Assembly: GCF_036588685.1 (NCBI RefSeq)
Contig: NC_086382.1
Location: forward strand, 2,083,001-2,147,000
Reading direction: 5' to 3'
Source of the DNA: Mytilus trossulus
Lineage: Eukaryota; Mollusca; Bivalvia; Mytilida; Mytilidae
Length of the DNA stretch: 64,000 nucleotides
Shown: positions 62,065-64,000 of the stretch, one piece after another
How positions within the stretch are numbered: position 1 is the first letter of the stretch
Layout: every line of letters starts with the position of its first letter
The notes under the pieces: model-generated
Database searches by the model: none
Told to the model about the DNA's origin: nothing
Seen by the model: only the letters and a program-made list of their open reading frames with translations
Program-made: the position numbers and the translations under genes

Positions 62065-62160
62065 GTAAAATCACAAAAATACTGAACTCAGAGGAAAATC
62101 AATTTGGAAAGTCCATAATCACATGGCAAAATCAAAAAAACAAAACGCATCAAAAACGAA
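62065..62160 (+). repeat. Dispersed repeat, family R6
   Basis: AAAATCACAAAAATACTGAA and CAGAGGAAAATCAATTTGGA with AAGTCCATAATCACATGGC, directly after the minisatellite. Confidence 0.7.
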
Positions 62161-64000
62161 TAACACGCTTATCCTACATGTTTCTCATAAACATATCTGC
62201 ATGAAATTTAATCTGTAAAATGGTCTTTGAAAAATTTAAAAGTATATTTATTTACAATTCTAGATAAAAAAAAAAGGCTATGGGTGCATTTATTTCGTGC
62301 TTCCAAATCTTTTATCAGATTTGTAGAGGTTGTTGCATTGTCATGCTCTGCCATGTAGAATACATGTAAGTGAATGCCATTAAATTAAGTGAGACACGCT
62401 ATATTTCTGGTTGAAGGTCGATACCTACAAATATTATCAGTAAAAATAAAACTGTAGAATGACTTTATTTCTTTGCCTTATCACATAGCTTACACATTTG
62501 ACCTTACACAAATGTAGATATCTTGACATTTACCAGCATGAAATTCCAATTTCAGAATCTAAAGCATTCTGGGTAATATTTCCCAGCCGTACACCAAAAC
62601 GTTGTGATTGGTTTAAAACGTGATTTAAAACAACAGTAATTCAATCAATGACGTAACGTTATTTTCACTTTGGTGTACGAACAATAGGCTCGCCCAAAGT
62701 CATCTAGATTCCGAAAAGGTGAATTGAATAAAGATAGACAACGAGTGCTTTATTGGTGTCTCGGAATATTAAGCTATGATGAAATTGAACTGCTGCTGAA
62801 AAATTGGCTTGTGCATTGTTTTGATTTTAAAGTCTTATTCGCTAGGCCGAGTCTTGAAATTTACGAATTGATGAAGTCAATATAAAATAGATCAGGTATG
62901 AGTAAATACATGTCTTGCCATCATCAATACATCTAAACGCTTGTTATGGTGTAGAATCTGAAATTACACAAAACATTCAAAAACCTATTTTAGGAGCTTG
63001 CAGGTTGCGATGGTGAATCGGGGAAATATTCCAATTGCTGATAATACTTTTTGTCTCAGAATTACATAATTCTCAAATATATAACATGTTCCGTATTTTT
63101 CATTTAAGTTTATGTCCGTCTTTGTGGAGGTTATGTGACTTCATAAAAACAGTTAAAGATATCAAATATTTTGGCAACTGTTGACTCATGATTATACGTT
63201 AGTTATAAAAAAAAATAAAAGATTTGGTATAAATGCCATTGAGACAACTCTCCACAAGAGATCAAAATTACCACACAAATTAACACCTATACGGCCTTCA
63301 ACAATGTTAGCAAAGCCTATACCGCATAGTCATCTATAAAACGATATGACAATGTAAAACAATGCTAACGAGAAAACTACCTGTCTTAAATATGTACAGA
63401 AAATAAACGAAAAACAAAAATGTAACACATTCCATTTTTTTTTATTTGTCAGGTAAAGGTTTACCAAAACCCGAAACGTTCAGCAAGACAAGCTCAATTT
63501 TCTATGTGCAAATATACATACGAAACATTACGAAATCAAGTATTCCAAAAAAAATAATTTCCTGAATTTACGAATTGGTACAAACGAAAAATAAATAAAT
63601 CCACATTAATCGCCTATTAAGCGACAAGAAATTCGTCATTGTATTAGCATTTTTTGATTTTAACGAAATGATTTTGCAAATATTTAGAATTTTTTCATAA
63701 ATTCAGAGCTTGTCCAGACTGAAGTCAATTAAGTTTAGTTTTGAACCATTTTATCGACCTTCAGTTTTATTACTGTCTCTTTAACAAGTAAACCGAGTCT
63801 AATCTTATTTTCATGAATACATCAAACGAATAGATAACAATTGTCTTATTCATGACTCGGTGAGGTATAACGGTTTAGTGTTAACCATTACCGATGGATG
63901 ACGTATTTGGTTATTTTGTAACAATACAGAAGTTACATTGAGCAATTATATGTTGCCTCATTTAAAGTTCTTTGTTGGAAAAAATATTTAACTTTGTTAG
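62161..64000. other. No supported gene; R2 repeat at 63215-63400
   Basis: AT-rich. The only recognised feature is an R2 copy (GACAACTCTCCACAAGAGAT, GGCCTTCAACAATGTTAGC, CCTATACCGCATAGTCATC, AACGAGAAAACTACCTGTC). Genes extending in from the right are not seen. Confidence 0.5.

Overview
The window looks like nuclear DNA of a bivalve mollusc, most likely a mussel (Mytilus or a close relative). It is AT-rich, its genes are split by GT-AG introns, and it is full of short interspersed repeats whose motifs I associate from memory with mussel genomes. A Cys-loop receptor gene and tRNA-derived SINEs also fit. Species assignment is inference; nothing here is prokaryotic.

Four host genes can be assembled by joining exons in phase. 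(1) 875-6389, minus strand: a four-coding-exon monocarboxylate-transporter-like (SLC16-type) MFS protein of 573 residues. (2) 19812-22496, plus: a three-exon gene for a 69-residue two-pass membrane protein whose first coding exon holds only the start codon; I do not recognise the family. (3) 39201-41616, plus: a two-coding-exon nicotinic-receptor-like cation channel subunit, carrying two compensating one-base changes in A runs. (4) 51655-57473, plus: a seven-exon gene for a 232-residue secreted, cysteine-rich protein with a 15-base microexon and a very basic C-terminus; family not recognised. No functional link between the four genes is evident.

The rest is largely mobile or repetitive. At 12506-17246 is a Ngaro-like tyrosine-recombinase retrotransposon with the diagnostic split direct repeats (A1 - ORFs - B1 A2 - B2), a Gag zinc knuckle, reverse transcriptase, RNase H and a tyrosine recombinase; two frame breaks suggest it is dead. 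At 24056-24667 is an orphan LINE ORF1. At 25751-35309 is a 9.6-kb array of about 22 copies of a 440-bp unit that contains a tRNA-like SINE on the minus strand, preceded by inverted copies of the same unit. At 38109-38679 and 5087-5379 are TTAA-flanked MITEs. The 42-51 kb region is a mosaic of nested repeats, including a duplicated segment that shows filled and empty insertion sites and a SINE with a target duplication. At 59429-62060 is a 27-bp minisatellite of about 97 units with higher-order repeats. Intergenic stretches otherwise show no supported genes.
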